64,000 nucleotides of DNA, taken from assembly GCA_019279435.1 (NCBI GenBank), contig JAAALK010000285.1, forward strand, positions 24,026,371 through 24,090,370. Direction: 5' to 3'. A model generated the notes under the pieces. It was not told the origin of the DNA. It made no database searches and worked only from the letters and a program-made list of their open reading frames with translations. Position numbers and translations under genes: made by a program. Within the stretch, counting starts at the first letter, position 1. The number at the start of each line of letters is the position of its first letter. Positions 21,315 through 32,000 of the stretch are shown here, one piece after another. Source of the stretch: Zizania palustris. Its lineage: Eukaryota; Streptophyta; Magnoliopsida; Poales; Poaceae.

Positions 21315-22583
21315 CTATCGAAGTAGTTAATATACCTTTTCTATCTTTCTATATAATTGACGAGTTTGAGTGTCCACTTGACCAGTTTTTTATTAAATCA
21401 CAGTCATGCATTCATATCTAATAAATCATAACAATCTAATCTTCTTTTTTCTCTCTCTTGGGCCAGCCTAGCCTATTATGACCTCTCCTCCATTCTCTGC
21501 CGCTAGATCCCGCCTATTTTATATGACAATTATTAATATATATGTAAATCATCAATATATGAAGCTAATCTGTTTTATACGAAAATTATTAATATACGGA
21601 AGCTGATATATTTATAGGGAATTATTAATATATGGAACATTGATCATATATATGGAAATCTAATTAATTTATATAAAAATGATAAATAAATGGAAAACAT
21701 ATTCATGACAAAATATTAATTTTGAAACCTTCGGAATCTCCTTCCATACCGCTCCCTTTCCTTCTCCGATGCCCTATAAAATCTAGAGTACATGGCCAAA
21801 TCCCGCCATCAATTCCAGCCCTAGCCTCGTGACCCCGAACCCGCACTATGTGTTTTTGTTCCGCACAGCCCTAGCAGCATATGTCCGCGCTGTCAACTCC
21901 ATCGGGTCCGCCATCCCATTCCTGTTCCGACTCCATCGGATCCGCCATCCCATTCCCATTCCAGTCTTAATTCCGAACCGTCCTTGCAGCTCCCGTTCAT
22001 TGTCGGCCACTTATGCTCATCCTAGATCTTTGTTCTCTACACTTTTACTCACTTGTGATTTTTAAAAACTTTTTATATATCGATTATGGTGCACAGCTAT
22101 TGCCGTAAGTTCAAAGGTTTGTCAAAGAGCTTCATCATCTAATCTTTTAGTTTCACTTGAGAATTGGAATTTCAATATGAGTTCCTATAAGGAGACGATA
22201 TGTTACTAATATAATTATTTTTTGATTTCTAACATTGAGTAGCACGGGTCTTATATGATCAAATGAGACAGATTAACGTTAAAACCGACCGGTTATCATC
22301 GTTCGGTCGGTCATAGTGGTTTGATAAAACCTGTGACGAAGCGACAGGTGATACAGCAGGATCTTTCCACGCAAAAAGGAAAAATCTTGAGGAAAATCCA
22401 GGATGCCTCGCCTATTTCCGCACGCCGGCGTCACCGCCGTGGCGCGCCCGGCGCGGCCGGATCGATCGACACGTCGTCGTGGTCGTCCGTCCAGAGCGGA
22501 GCAGTTAAACGTTTTACTCTCGCATGGGCCGCGTGTCCCACCACCGGGCGGCACGAAGAAACGATCTCTTTCTGACGCAGTAA
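21315..22583. other. Spacer with AT-rich degenerate repeats, no gene seen
   Basis: 21520-21710 contains five or six degenerate copies of ATTATTAATATATGGAA. At 21900-21965 a 33-bp unit (TCCATCGGRTCCGCCATCCC) is directly repeated. A TATA-like CCCTATAAAATC lies near 21773, followed by short unconvincing ORFs. A small inverted repeat (CCGACCG ... CGGTCGG) lies near 22285-22310. Nothing here can be called a gene. Confidence 0.5.
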
Positions 22584-22872
22584 GGCCATGTTTAGAAACA
22601 AAGTTTTTTGTAGTTTTGGAAGCAATATTGCAGTATTGAGTAATACTATAGTATTATATACAAAAGTGTTTGACAACTCTATCTGAAATCTATGTAAAGT
22701 AAACTGTAGTATTATAAATATTGTACGTAATCTACACTATTGAAAACTTTGGTATGAAACAATTTTTTCCAAAATTGTGGTATTATAAACTGTGATATTG
22801 TTATAAACATAATATAGTGTAGTTTTTAAAATACTGTAGTTTCTAAAAATTGTTTTTCCAAACAGGGCCTAA
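22581..22872. mobile_element. Tourist-like (PIF/Harbinger) MITE
   Basis: Element proper 22584-22869, 286 bp. The ends are GGCCATGTTTAGAAAC and the inverse of GGCCCTGTTTGGAAAA. It is flanked by TAA on both sides (22581-22583, 22870-22872), the trinucleotide duplication typical of PIF/Harbinger MITEs. It has no coding capacity and an AT-rich interior with many TGTAGTATTATA-like words. Confidence 0.8.
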
Positions 22873-23720
22873 CATGTTGCTTCTTCTCCCACTTTCTTCC
22901 AACTCTGCCCGCGGCGGTGCAAACGCGCGCTCGTCGCACCGCTGTATTGGGCAAGAAGCGCGATGCCGGTCATGCTCCGCTACATACGCTGGAGCAAACT
23001 GGGGGGGGGGTTGTAGGGGGCCGGCTCGAATGGGCTAAAGATTCTGTGGTGGTCTAATGTTGGAATTCAGAGGGATGGGTCAAGATTTTTACACGGTGAG
23101 TGGGTTATTAATAATTGATCAGCTGCACTGCTGATCGGATCGATCTCCACTGACCACGCAGCCATGCTCATGCTGTGGACTGAACCCTTCGATTTTCAAT
23201 TGTTTGACCGTAGTGCGTACGTTATGCGGATTCTGTTCTGCACGCTGCTTTCTGGGTAATTGTGACCACTGCATATATGCAGCTACTCCTCCAGGGCTCC
23301 AGATGCGTGCATACTTTTAAACAGCCGAACAATGTAATCGCCATGTTTTACGTCGTATTACAGTCTATTCACGGCTTTACGGTTTACGCGTGTGTTCAAA
23401 TTGATTTCAACCTAGCCGAAAATGACACGCCCCAATTAACACAGCATCATGGTCCCATGGAGATCGATGGGAGCTCGTAAACTTGACAGGGGATGCTGAA
23501 AGGTACCTAGCTCGCTTGAATACTGCATGCCAAAACCACCATTTTTATGATGGCGATCTGCAGCCCCAGACTCCCAGCACACTCTGCCGTTTACCCAGTC
23601 CAGGATGAGCTACCTGCTGACTGCTGTCTTGTATTTATGGCAATGGCAATTCATCAGGGAGAGAGATTTGGGTCAAATGAGATGGATGGCAGTCGCCGGC
23701 AAGAAAGTTGCAGCTGCAGG
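22873..23720. other. Spacer, no gene seen
   Basis: Short ORFs only, with no family resemblance. It may hold distal promoter sequence for the gene starting near 24690. Confidence 0.4.
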
Positions 23721-24585
23721 GATGGATACTGGGAAATTGCACATATACCCCAAAGTTGGTGTATGTTTGCTAAAATACCCTAAAGTTAATACTCCTTGCA
23801 GATATACCCTGAAGTTATCTTAGTTGAAAATTTACCCCATTGATCATTTTCATCTGATTTTAATTATTTTCTAGTTCTCTTATCTCGTTAATTCCCATCA
23901 TACCCTTTGTTTATTCACTACTGTCAAACAGGCCACCACTGTCGTCAGCCCCATCGACTCTACCCGGCTGTCGACTCCACCTCCACCGGCCGGCCCCTGC
24001 GCTGTTGTCCGCCCTGCCGGCTCCGCGCTCCCGCGAACCTGTCTCTGCTAACTCCGCCCGTCTGCCGACCCACCTCTGTCAGCCCCTGTGTGGCCCGCCA
24101 ACCACACCGGCTGCACGGCCGCCGCTGCCGCCGGCAGCCCCGTGCGGCCGCTGACCCTGCCGGCCCCATTCCCGTCGCCGCTAGGAGCACTGCGAGTTGC
24201 TGCTTTGGCTTTACAACCAAAATCTTCTCGTGGAGATACGACAATTAACTAGTGCTTTGGCTTGAGCCTTGAGTCCTTTACTAAATTTGAAAGGAGATAG
24301 CAGTCGCATGTGCTCTAGCGATGGCCATGCGCAGGTCTAGCGGAAAGAGGCGACGACAGCAAGCGAAAGAAATTGGGCGACGTCAAACGACAAATCGAAG
24401 AAGAAGGGTAGAATGGGAATTCAACAGGACATGAAAAATAAAAATGATTAAAATCAGATGAATATTGTCAATGGGGTAAATCTGCAACCTAGCCAAACAA
24501 CTTTAGGGTATATTGTAAGGAGTATCAATTTTGGGCAAAGGTATGTCAACTTCGTGGCATATTAGCAATTTTCCCGATGGATACT
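23721..24585. mobile_element. Mutator-like element with GC-rich cargo
   Basis: Element proper 23731-24575. It is flanked by a perfect 10-bp direct repeat, GATGGATACT (23721-23730, 24576-24585). Long inverted ends of about 150 bp start GGGAAATTGC and share TACTCCTT, TATACCCT, TTTACCCCATTGA and ATCTGATTTTAA in order. The centre (about 23930-24240) is very GC-rich and unlike its AT-rich arms, so it may be captured coding DNA, but I recognise no domain. No transposase, so it is non-autonomous. Confidence 0.8.
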
Positions 24586-24689
24586 GAGTTCCGGGAGGCT
24601 TCTCGCTGTCTCGGTGGTTGCTGTCGAGGTCGTCGAGCAGCTTAAAAAACGCAGTTTCTTCAGAAAAAATCAGAGCATCAAGGCCGATG

Positions 24690-24735
24690 AGATGGGGCTG
24701 GGCTAGATGTATGCGAGGCCCAATCCCAAAATGCG
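24690..24735 (+). promoter_or_regulatory. Candidate core promoter of the Myb/SANT-like gene
   Basis: Contains GGGGCTGGGCTAG and AGGCCCAATCCC, the GGCCCA-type words common just upstream of plant gene start sites. A C/T-rich leader follows. No clear TATA box, so the call rests on composition and position. Confidence 0.35.
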
Positions 24736-25175
24736 GCCTGATCGGTCGTGTCGCCACGCACCCCCACCTCGTCCCGACGGAAGAAAATCCGTTCCCGAAT
24801 TCCCCAATCCATCCCGGAAAAAATCAGATCAGGTTCCACGACGCCGCACCAACCAGCTCCAAGCTCCTCGCCGGACGGCCGATATCTCTCCCCACCACCA
24901 GCTCCGCTCCTCGCGCTCTCCCGAGCCCTGTTCTCCTCCTCCTCCTCCTCCTCCAGCTGCTTCTGCCCCGCCGTGGGGATCATACGTCGTTGTTGCCCTC
25001 CAGCCTCAGCTACCCTGGTTTCCTGCGGTGCTCGTCGTTGAGTTTACCGGCTGCGCGGGTGTCAGTGTTCTTTCATGCGATTTGACCTTGGAGACGCTTG
25101 CCCTATTGCCTCCCCATAAGCTCTCGTGTTTGTTTCGACATGACAGCGATTTAATGCTGCCTCGCTGTTTTGGAG
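24736..25175 (+). other. Candidate 5'-UTR exon of the Myb/SANT-like gene
   Basis: GC-rich, C/T-rich leader with a (CTC)n run at about 24931-24953. It ends at GGAG|GTAAGG, a strong donor, after which the sequence turns AT-rich. A 200-codon ORF overlaps it but runs across this donor and has no domain, so I treat the region as leader. Joining it to the coding exons 9.4 kb downstream is inference. Confidence 0.4.
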
Positions 25176-25861
25176 GTAAGGTAAGCTTCTTGTTACTGTA
25201 TCGCATTTCCTATCCAACACACTTGTTTTCTAGGTGTGAGATTGGTAATTTGGCGTTAGACATTAGATATTCATTAATACCTTCAATCTTGTTTGATTGT
25301 TTCATTTAATCATTTCTACTGATAATATATTGATATTACAGCAGCCTACTTTTATTAGGTTTTGTATATTTTTATTTCTCCATGGAATTATGCACCCTGT
25401 GTTCCATCTTGATACTTTGTGATATGACTGTATGCCTTCGGGCCTGGTAATTACAAGCCTGGCTTTGCCTGGGGACCGGGGTTTCAATAGGTCTGGTTGA
25501 AATTTTGAAAATAATGGTTAATTACTTATGTGCTATTGTTATTGTCTGAAACGTCACATATGCCATTAATATTCATCTATTTCCTTTCATATCATATTAT
25601 CATTACTATTCCCAGATAGTAAGATACACTCCCGCATGCTATTTTGTACACGCGCGGTGGCTACGGGCCCACCTGCTGTCTCACAAATTTACGTATTTCC
25701 CGTCCTATCCCCAATACATTCTTCTCCCCTATCGTCTTCCGTCAGTCAGAGCAGCGACGTCGATACCACTGTCGGCCTGCACCAGAGCTGACCATTGAGG
25801 TTTTCATCATGCCAATCCCATAGCAGCGTGTCAGCCATTCGCTAATTATAGTGCACCCAAA

Positions 25862-25930
25862 CCGAGGAGAACAAATCAAGCAACAGCGAGGAGAACAAAT
25901 CAAGCAACGACGAGGAGAACAAATCAAGCA
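25862..25930 (+). repeat. 24-bp tandem repeat, nearly three copies
   Basis: Unit CGAGGAGAACAAATCAAGCA plus four bases, starting at 25862, 25886 and 25910. It keeps a reading frame (GEQIKQ repeats) but is too short to call a gene. Confidence 0.7.
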
Positions 25931-26184
25931 TGACCACGGTGGTGGCGGTGGCCTCGATGGTGTTGGCAGCCCGCTCCAGTGCGACGGCAACAACCTATCA
26001 CAGCGTGGCCTCAGGGCATCGACGAGGGCATCGAGCTGAGCAGACGGGACATCGTACGGGTGTTCGAGACGGAGGGAAGCCGCAAAAGGCAGCAAACTCG
26101 ACGAGGCACTGCTTGGAGTAGAACTTGCGGGGGCCCTGAAACCCTAGTTTTGTGTCCTCATCAGCAGTGGGCCGGTGCCATGGC

Positions 26185-26550
26185 GTCTGTGGTGGGGACG
26201 GCACCGAGTGGTGCTACTATGAGGTCTTGGACCTCCCACGCGACTGCTCGCCTGCCGACATCAAGCTCGCCTTTCGTTGCCTCGTGCTCTCCCTCCACCC
26301 AGACAAGCAGCTACCTGGTTCCAACACCACTGCTGCCATTGTTGCCTTCCAAGAGCTCCAGCATGTGCACTCCGTCCTCTCCGACTTGCATGAGCGCGCC
26401 TATTACGACTCCCACTGCTCCTAGATCCTCTTCTCTGACCCTTCTTATCTAGCGATGGTGACACATCTGCCTCCCGCGTTCCTGACCTCTTCACCTTTTT
26501 CTCCTCCGCCGCCTTCTTTGGCTACTTGGGATCAGGCTGGCACAGGTCGG
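26185..26550 (+). pseudogene. DnaJ (J-domain) gene fragment captured by MULE
   Basis: The frame reads YYEVLDLPRD, then SPADIKLAF, the diagnostic HPD in LSLHPDKQ, and FQELQHVHSVLSD ... ERAYYDSH. This is a whole J domain, the part of Hsp40 co-chaperones that stimulates Hsp70 ATPase. The spacing resembles plant DNAJC21/JJJ1-like proteins. A stop follows DSHCS at 26422-26424. Homology appears to continue in another frame (VPDLFTFF, AAFFGYLGSG) up to about 26540, showing a frameshift. The captured piece lacks the zinc fingers and acidic C-terminal region of that family. It lies inside the Pack-MULE and is not expected to be functional. Confidence 0.7.
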
Positions 26551-27475
26551 GTACCCACACACGTCAGCGATGGAGCTCTCCGTGACGACGTCCCCATATT
26601 CCACGTCTAATAGCAGGGCGGCGGCTGTAGGATGAATCCAGGAAGCATGCGCCAAAGCCACTGTCTGCTGACCATCTCATCGCCGCGCAAATGAGTGTGT
26701 CCCGGCAACGAGTAGGACAAGGAATGGCGCCGAAGGAGGAAAGCCTATTGAGAATGGTTGAGGGAAGAAGTTGTTGAGGGTAGTATGGGCAATACGAAAA
26801 AGTTAACATTTGCAGGTGGGCCCATAACCGTCGTGCGTGTACAAAATTACATTTGGGAGTGTATCTGCGAATAATAATGACATGGAACGAAATAGACAAA
26901 TATTAATGGCATATCTGACGTTTCAGACAATAATGGTGGCACAAAAGCAATTAACCCTTGAAAAAAGGGTGCGGTTTCAATTTTGTGAGTTTGAGGTCCT
27001 TTCTCATAAGATAAATTGCTGCAGTTACTTGGTTTTTTTTGTCTTCTTTGGTGTTTAGCTCTGTAAGGAGGAGCGGAGCCAAAAATATATCATTCTAGGG
27101 CTGATCCAACTATTCTTAACTAAGTATTCAATTTCTGAAAAGATTTTCATACAATTTTGTGAATCGCGGCAGAGACAGAGAAGAACTCACCGACGACAAG
27201 TTTTCCCGGTGATTTTAATGGCTCTCCAGCGATTCAGCGAACTGCGAGCATCCAATTCAGAGAGACCACAAGAGGGGGAAATGATTCTGTTTTATTTCTT
27301 CGTCCCCTTTCCGCTGCGAGGCCAGCTAACATTTATACCCCGCCAAATTCACAACTAACGGCCTCAAATACGTATTTCGAGTTTTACGCCAACGTTACAC
27401 GAAGACACATTATATCATTTCAAATAATCCCGCCTCCGGTATTGCTTCCTGCGCCATCTTTTGCCACCTTGGAAC

Positions 27476-27865
27476 TGTTAGATAACCCAGTCTTGTATGC
27501 ATTTTACTTCCTAGTTATTTCCTGTTTTGGTCTAGCCGAAATAATGTGAGTCTTTTCTCTGGACTGGGCGCATCTTTTGGAGTGCTGTTTGCATGCCTAG
27601 TCCATGCGGTTAGGCTCTCCTCTTTTCTCTCAGGTAGTTGTGTCTAGTGGGGAGTGCTGCATGCTGTGTATGGCGTGAAGCTGGGAGTGTGCCGAGTCAA
27701 GGGGGGTTAGTGGGTCCATTTTGCTTTGTAATCGGTGTGCTTTTACTTAAGGAAATAGATCCCAGAAAAGCTGCGTTGGTTGAGCAGCACCAAAACTATC
27801 TCTCGTGCTCTTGTGTTCATACCGAGAGGAACTGGGCACCAACGGAGGAGGGGGTGGATTCAACA
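27476..27865 (+). repeat. 5' LTR of element D
   Basis: TGTTAGATAACCC ... GGATTCAACA, 390 bp. Confidence 0.95.
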
Positions 27866-27867
27866 AG

Positions 27868-27880
27868 TGGTATCAGAGCC
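27868..27880 (+). other. Primer-binding site of element D
   Basis: TGGTATCAGAGCC, exact initiator Met-tRNA type, two bases after the LTR. Confidence 0.9.
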
Positions 27881-27925
27881 CGTTACTTTCGGTGGACGCG
27901 AGATCGAGCAATTGCCGCTGCGCTG

Positions 27926-29041
27926 ATGAATCGCCGTCGTCAACATCGCTCAGCCTCGCCGGGTGACAGGAGTTACATCGGCGGCAACGCGAGAGGAACT
28001 GGCGGGACTCCAGACAGCGCAAGGGGAAGTGGAGGCGGCACTGGTGATGGTGATCAACTGGTCTACCGAGTCGTAAGGGAAGGCGGCGGCGGCGGATCAT
28101 ACCCCATGCTGACCAAGTCGAATTACTACACTTGGGCAGCCCTTATGCGGGTGAAGATGCAGGCGAGAGGCCTGTGGACTGCGGTGGACGTCGGGACAGA
28201 GAACTTCATCGATGACCGCAATGCGTTGGAGGCCATCACGATGGGACTACCTCCAGAGTTGCAAGGGAGCATCGCCAGCAAGACCTCCGCCAAGATCGCG
28301 TGGGACTCGCTCAAGAAGACGCATCTCGGTGCTGATCGGGTGCGCCAAGCGAGGGCGAACACGCTGCGGCGCGAATTTGATTCGCTCAAGTTCAAGGATG
28401 GAGAGTCTGTGGATGACTTTGGCGTCCGCATCATGGACCTTGCCAACCAGCTAAAGGTACTCGATAGTGGGTATACTGAGCCTGAGATAGTGCGGAAGTT
28501 CTTGCAGGCCACGCCGCCGCGGTTTGGACAGATTGTCATGGCAATCGAAACCCTCCTCGACCTTGACCAGATGACGGTCGAAGATCTGATTGGGAGATTG
28601 AAGGCGGCGGATGAGCGTCATCGACTCGGTGGCAATGGAGGAGGGTCCTCTGCATCCCTCAACCTCACCGAAGACGAGCTGGTGGCGCGTGTTCTAACAC
28701 GGCTGCAGCTTTCTGGTGATGGGTCTCCTGGCGGTGGCAAGACTTCTGCCACAAACAGGCGCAGTCGGGGTACTGGTCATGACAAGGATGGGGGGAGCAG
28801 CAGTGGCTCCAAACCGTATGCTGGTGGAAATGGCAAGAAGAAGAAGGTCGCAAACAATGAGTGCCGGTACTGCGGTAAGGCAGGGCACTGGGCAAGGGAA
28901 TGTCGCAAGAAGAAGCGTGATGAACAGGCGCACACAACTCAGGCAGAAGAGGAGACCGAGCTCAACCTAGGGGTGGCGTCGATCATCGCTGAACCGGCGG
29001 GTGAACAGCTGTTTGTCCGGCTGGGAGAAGGTGGCGGTTAA
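27926..29041 (+). CDS. gag: Gag of copia element D
   Basis: 371 aa from the first in-frame ATG after the primer site. The frame is open further upstream into the LTR, but there is no earlier ATG after the primer. A basic, glycine-rich N-terminus is followed by the copia gag core (LTKSNYYTWAALM near residue 70, then LKKTHLGADR and VDDFGVRIMDLANQL). The C-terminus has a CCHC zinc knuckle (CRYCGKAGHWAREC, about residue 312) that binds RNA in the capsid. It ends at TAA 29039-29041. Pol follows in the same frame, so the stop either separates the two proteins or is a recent lesion. Confidence 0.9.
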   Translation: MNRRRQHRSASPGDRSYIGGNARGTGGTPDSARGSGGGTGDGDQLVYRVVREGGGGGSYPMLTKSNYYTWAALMRVKMQARGLWTAVDVGTENFIDDRNALEAITMGLPPELQGSIASKTSAKIAWDSLKKTHLGADRVRQARANTLRREFDSLKFKDGESVDDFGVRIMDLANQLKVLDSGYTEPEIVRKFLQATPPRFGQIVMAIETLLDLDQMTVEDLIGRLKAADERHRLGGNGGGSSASLNLTEDELVARVLTRLQLSGDGSPGGGKTSATNRRSRGTGHDKDGGSSSGSKPYAGGNGKKKKVANNECRYCGKAGHWARECRKKKRDEQAHTTQAEEETELNLGVASIIAEPAGEQLFVRLGEGGG

Positions 29042-32000
29042 AATTGCACTCGGTGGATTCTGGAGGGAGAAAAGGATGCCGCCCCCTTTGCTGGTTTGGT
29101 CTCGGACAGTGCTGTTCAGCACACTTCACCTTCTGGTGTGGAGGTCCAGGAGCCAATTCACCTTGCTGAAGACAAGCTGTTCGTCCAACTTGGAGAGAAG
29201 GGCGAAGAGGGGAGTACACGGTGGATCCTTGACACCGGGGCGACGAATCATATGACGAGGGAGCACTCCATCTTCTCCGAGATCGACACCGGTGTGCGGG
29301 GGACAGTCCGTTTTGGTGACGGCTCTGTCGTGGACATTGAGGGCCGTGGCACCATCATCTTCAAGCTGAAGAGCGGAGAACATCAGGAGCTAGCAGGGGT
29401 GTATTACATCCCAAAACTGGTGGCGAACATCGTGAGTCTTGGCCAACTCGATGAAGACGGGTACAAGATTCTCCTTGAACAGAATGTTCTGAGGATATGG
29501 GATCAGCGAAGGCGACTGCTGGCCAAGGTACCACGCTCACCAGGGCGCCTGTATGTGCTCTTCCTCGCCATCGACAAGCCGGTATGCCTTGCTGCACGGA
29601 GCTCTGAGGCGGCTTGGCAGTGGCATGCCCGGTTCGGCCACCTTGGGTTTCAAGGGCTCAAGGAAATGGTGAAGCAGAAGATGGTGCGTGGGCTGCCGGA
29701 GATTGATCACGTCGACCAATTGTGTGATAGTTGTTTGGCGGGAAAACAGCGGCGACATTCATTTCCGGCGATCAGCAAATACCGTGCTGCAAATCCACTT
29801 GAGCTGGTACACGCTGATATCTGTGGGCCAATTACGCCGGAAACTCCAGGGGGGAAGAAGCTATTCCTTCTCCTAGTGGATGACAAGAGCCGCTACATGT
29901 GGCTGCTACTGCTGAGTGCCAAGAGCCAAGCTTCCGACGCAATCATTCGACTCCAAGCTCGCGTCGAGGTTGAAGCAGGGAGAAAGATGGGCACCCTGCG
30001 TACTGATCGAGGTGGAGAATTTACGTCGCGAACGTTTGCTGATTACTGTGCTGAACAGGGCATCCAGCGACATCTCACCGCGCCGTATACTCCGCAGCAG
30101 AATGGAGTGGTGGAGCGGAGAAATCAGACTGTGCTAGGGATGGCTCGCAGTATGCTCAAGGCCATGAACATGCCTGGTTGGTTTTGGGGGGAGGCTGTCC
30201 TCACTGCCATATTCATCCTGAACCGATCGCTAACAAGGAGTGTTAAGGGGATGACCCCATTTGAGTCCTGGTACGGCTTCAAACCACCTGTGCATTTCTT
30301 CCGGGTGTTCGGCTGTGTTGCACATGTGAAGGTAGCAGGAGATCACCTCAAGAAACTTGATGATCGAAGTGTGCCAATGGTGTTTATTGGATACGAAGAA
30401 GGTACCAAGGCGTACAGGTTCTTCAACCCAAAAACCAAACGCGTGCATATATCGCGTGATGCTGTGTTTGATGAAGGAAGGTCATGGAGCTGGGATGAAG
30501 GCGAAGGTGGCACTCACATGGATGGACAGGAGCCGTTTCACGTCGAGTATACCACAGTGACTCTTCGACGTGGTGCTGTCCCAGAAAATGTACTGGACAG
30601 GAGCAGTCCGGAGGCTCCAACGGTTTCATCGACGCCAAGAGCATCCTCGTCGGCATCCAACTCAAGCCTACCTGAAGGATTACAGAACGATGACGCACCG
30701 CCAACGTCTGTGTCTCCTGAACCAGGAAGTGGCAGAGTGTTGGAGTTTGCCACTCCTCCTCCTGGTGAACCAGATCTTGATGACGCCCACAACAATCAAA
30801 CACCTCTGCGTTTCAGGTTGTTGGACAACATTCTTGGGCCGGCTGAAAACCCAGGAGTGGCTGAGAGGGAGGTTGATGATAGTGAAGATCTCCTTCTGGC
30901 CGTGGGAGATGAGCCGGCCAATTTTGAGGAGGCATGCCGTGAAGAGTGTTGGCGCATGGCAATGAAGGAGGAGATGTCCTCCATTGAGCAGAACAGCACC
31001 TGGATGTTGGTGAATTTGCCCCATGGCCATCGCCCCATTGGTCTGAAGTGGGTATTCAAGGTCAAGAGAAACGAGGAGGGCGCCATTGTCAAGCACAAAG
31101 CTCGCCTTGTTGCAAAAGGGTATGTTCAGAGAGAAGGCGTCGACTTTGATGAGGTGTTTGCTCCAGTGGCCAGGATGGAATCCATACGCATGTTGTTTGC
31201 AGTGGCGGCACAAGAGGGCTGGCTGGTGCATCACATGGATGTGAAGTCAGCGTTTCTCAATGGAGAGCTGAAAGAGGAGGTTTATGTTCAGCAACCGCCG
31301 GGGTTTATTGCTGCTGGCCATGAAGGGAAGGTCTTGAAGCTAAAGAAGGCCTTGTACGGACTGCGACAAGCACCGAGGGCATGGAACTCAAAGCTTGACA
31401 GCAGCCTTCGCAGTCTCGGGTTCACTCGCTGTGCCAGTGAGCACGAGATGTACACAAAGGGGACAGCAGCAACACGTGTGGTGGTGGGCGTCTATGTAGA
31501 CGATCTGATCATCACAGGAGTCAGTCCAGCAGATGTAGATGACTTCAAGTCAGAAATGCGCCGACTATTCAGAATGAGTGATCTCGGGTTGCTTTCATAC
31601 TATCTTGGGATAGAAGTGAAACAGGGACAACACTCCATCACTCTGGGACAGGCGGCCTACGCAAAGAAGCTGTTGGAGAAGGCGGGGATGAAGGACTGTA
31701 AACCTTGTCACACACCAATGGAGGTGCGGCTAAAACTGTCCACAGAGAGCAACACACCGGAGGTTGATGCCACTTCATATCGCAGCTTGGTCGGTAGCTT
31801 GCGGTATTTGGTGCATACACGTGCTGATATTGCATTTGCTGTGGGATATGTCAGCCGATTCATGGAGAAGCCACGGCAGGAGCATCTTGTTGCTGTGAAG
31901 CACTTGCTCCGCTATATCGCTGGTACAATGGACTATGGTGTGGTCTACCCCAAGGTGACAAAAGGTGACAAGAACCTGACCGACTACAGTGATAGCGATT

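Larger units (their letters stand above)
25515..26957. mobile_element. Pack-MULE with captured DnaJ-like gene fragment
   Basis: Ends are long imperfect inverted repeats of about 170 bp (25516-25690 against 26785-26956). Shared blocks are GGTTAATT, ATTGTCTGAAACGTCA, ATATGCCATTAATATT, GATACACTCCC, TTTTGTACACGC and GGGCCCACCTGC. Flanks TTGAAAATA and TTGAAAAAA look like a 9-bp target duplication with one mismatch. The interior holds a J-domain fragment and no transposase, the hallmark of a Pack-MULE. Confidence 0.75.

Noticed and set aside
21829..22065. Gene downstream of CCCTATAAAATC
   Set aside because: The ORF is short, contains a direct repeat, and shows no domain or splice pattern.
22262..22330. 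Inverted repeat CCGACCG...CGGTCGG as a terminator or TIR
   Set aside because: Only seven paired bases and no element boundaries around it.
24707..25309. 200-codon ORF over the GC-rich leader
   Set aside because: It crosses a strong splice donor at 25175 into AT-rich sequence and shows no domain. Treated as a 5'-UTR exon.
25851..26039. Small protein from the 24-bp repeat in the Pack-MULE
   Set aside because: 62 codons of repeat plus glycine-rich sequence, no homology visible; part of the captured or duplicated interior.
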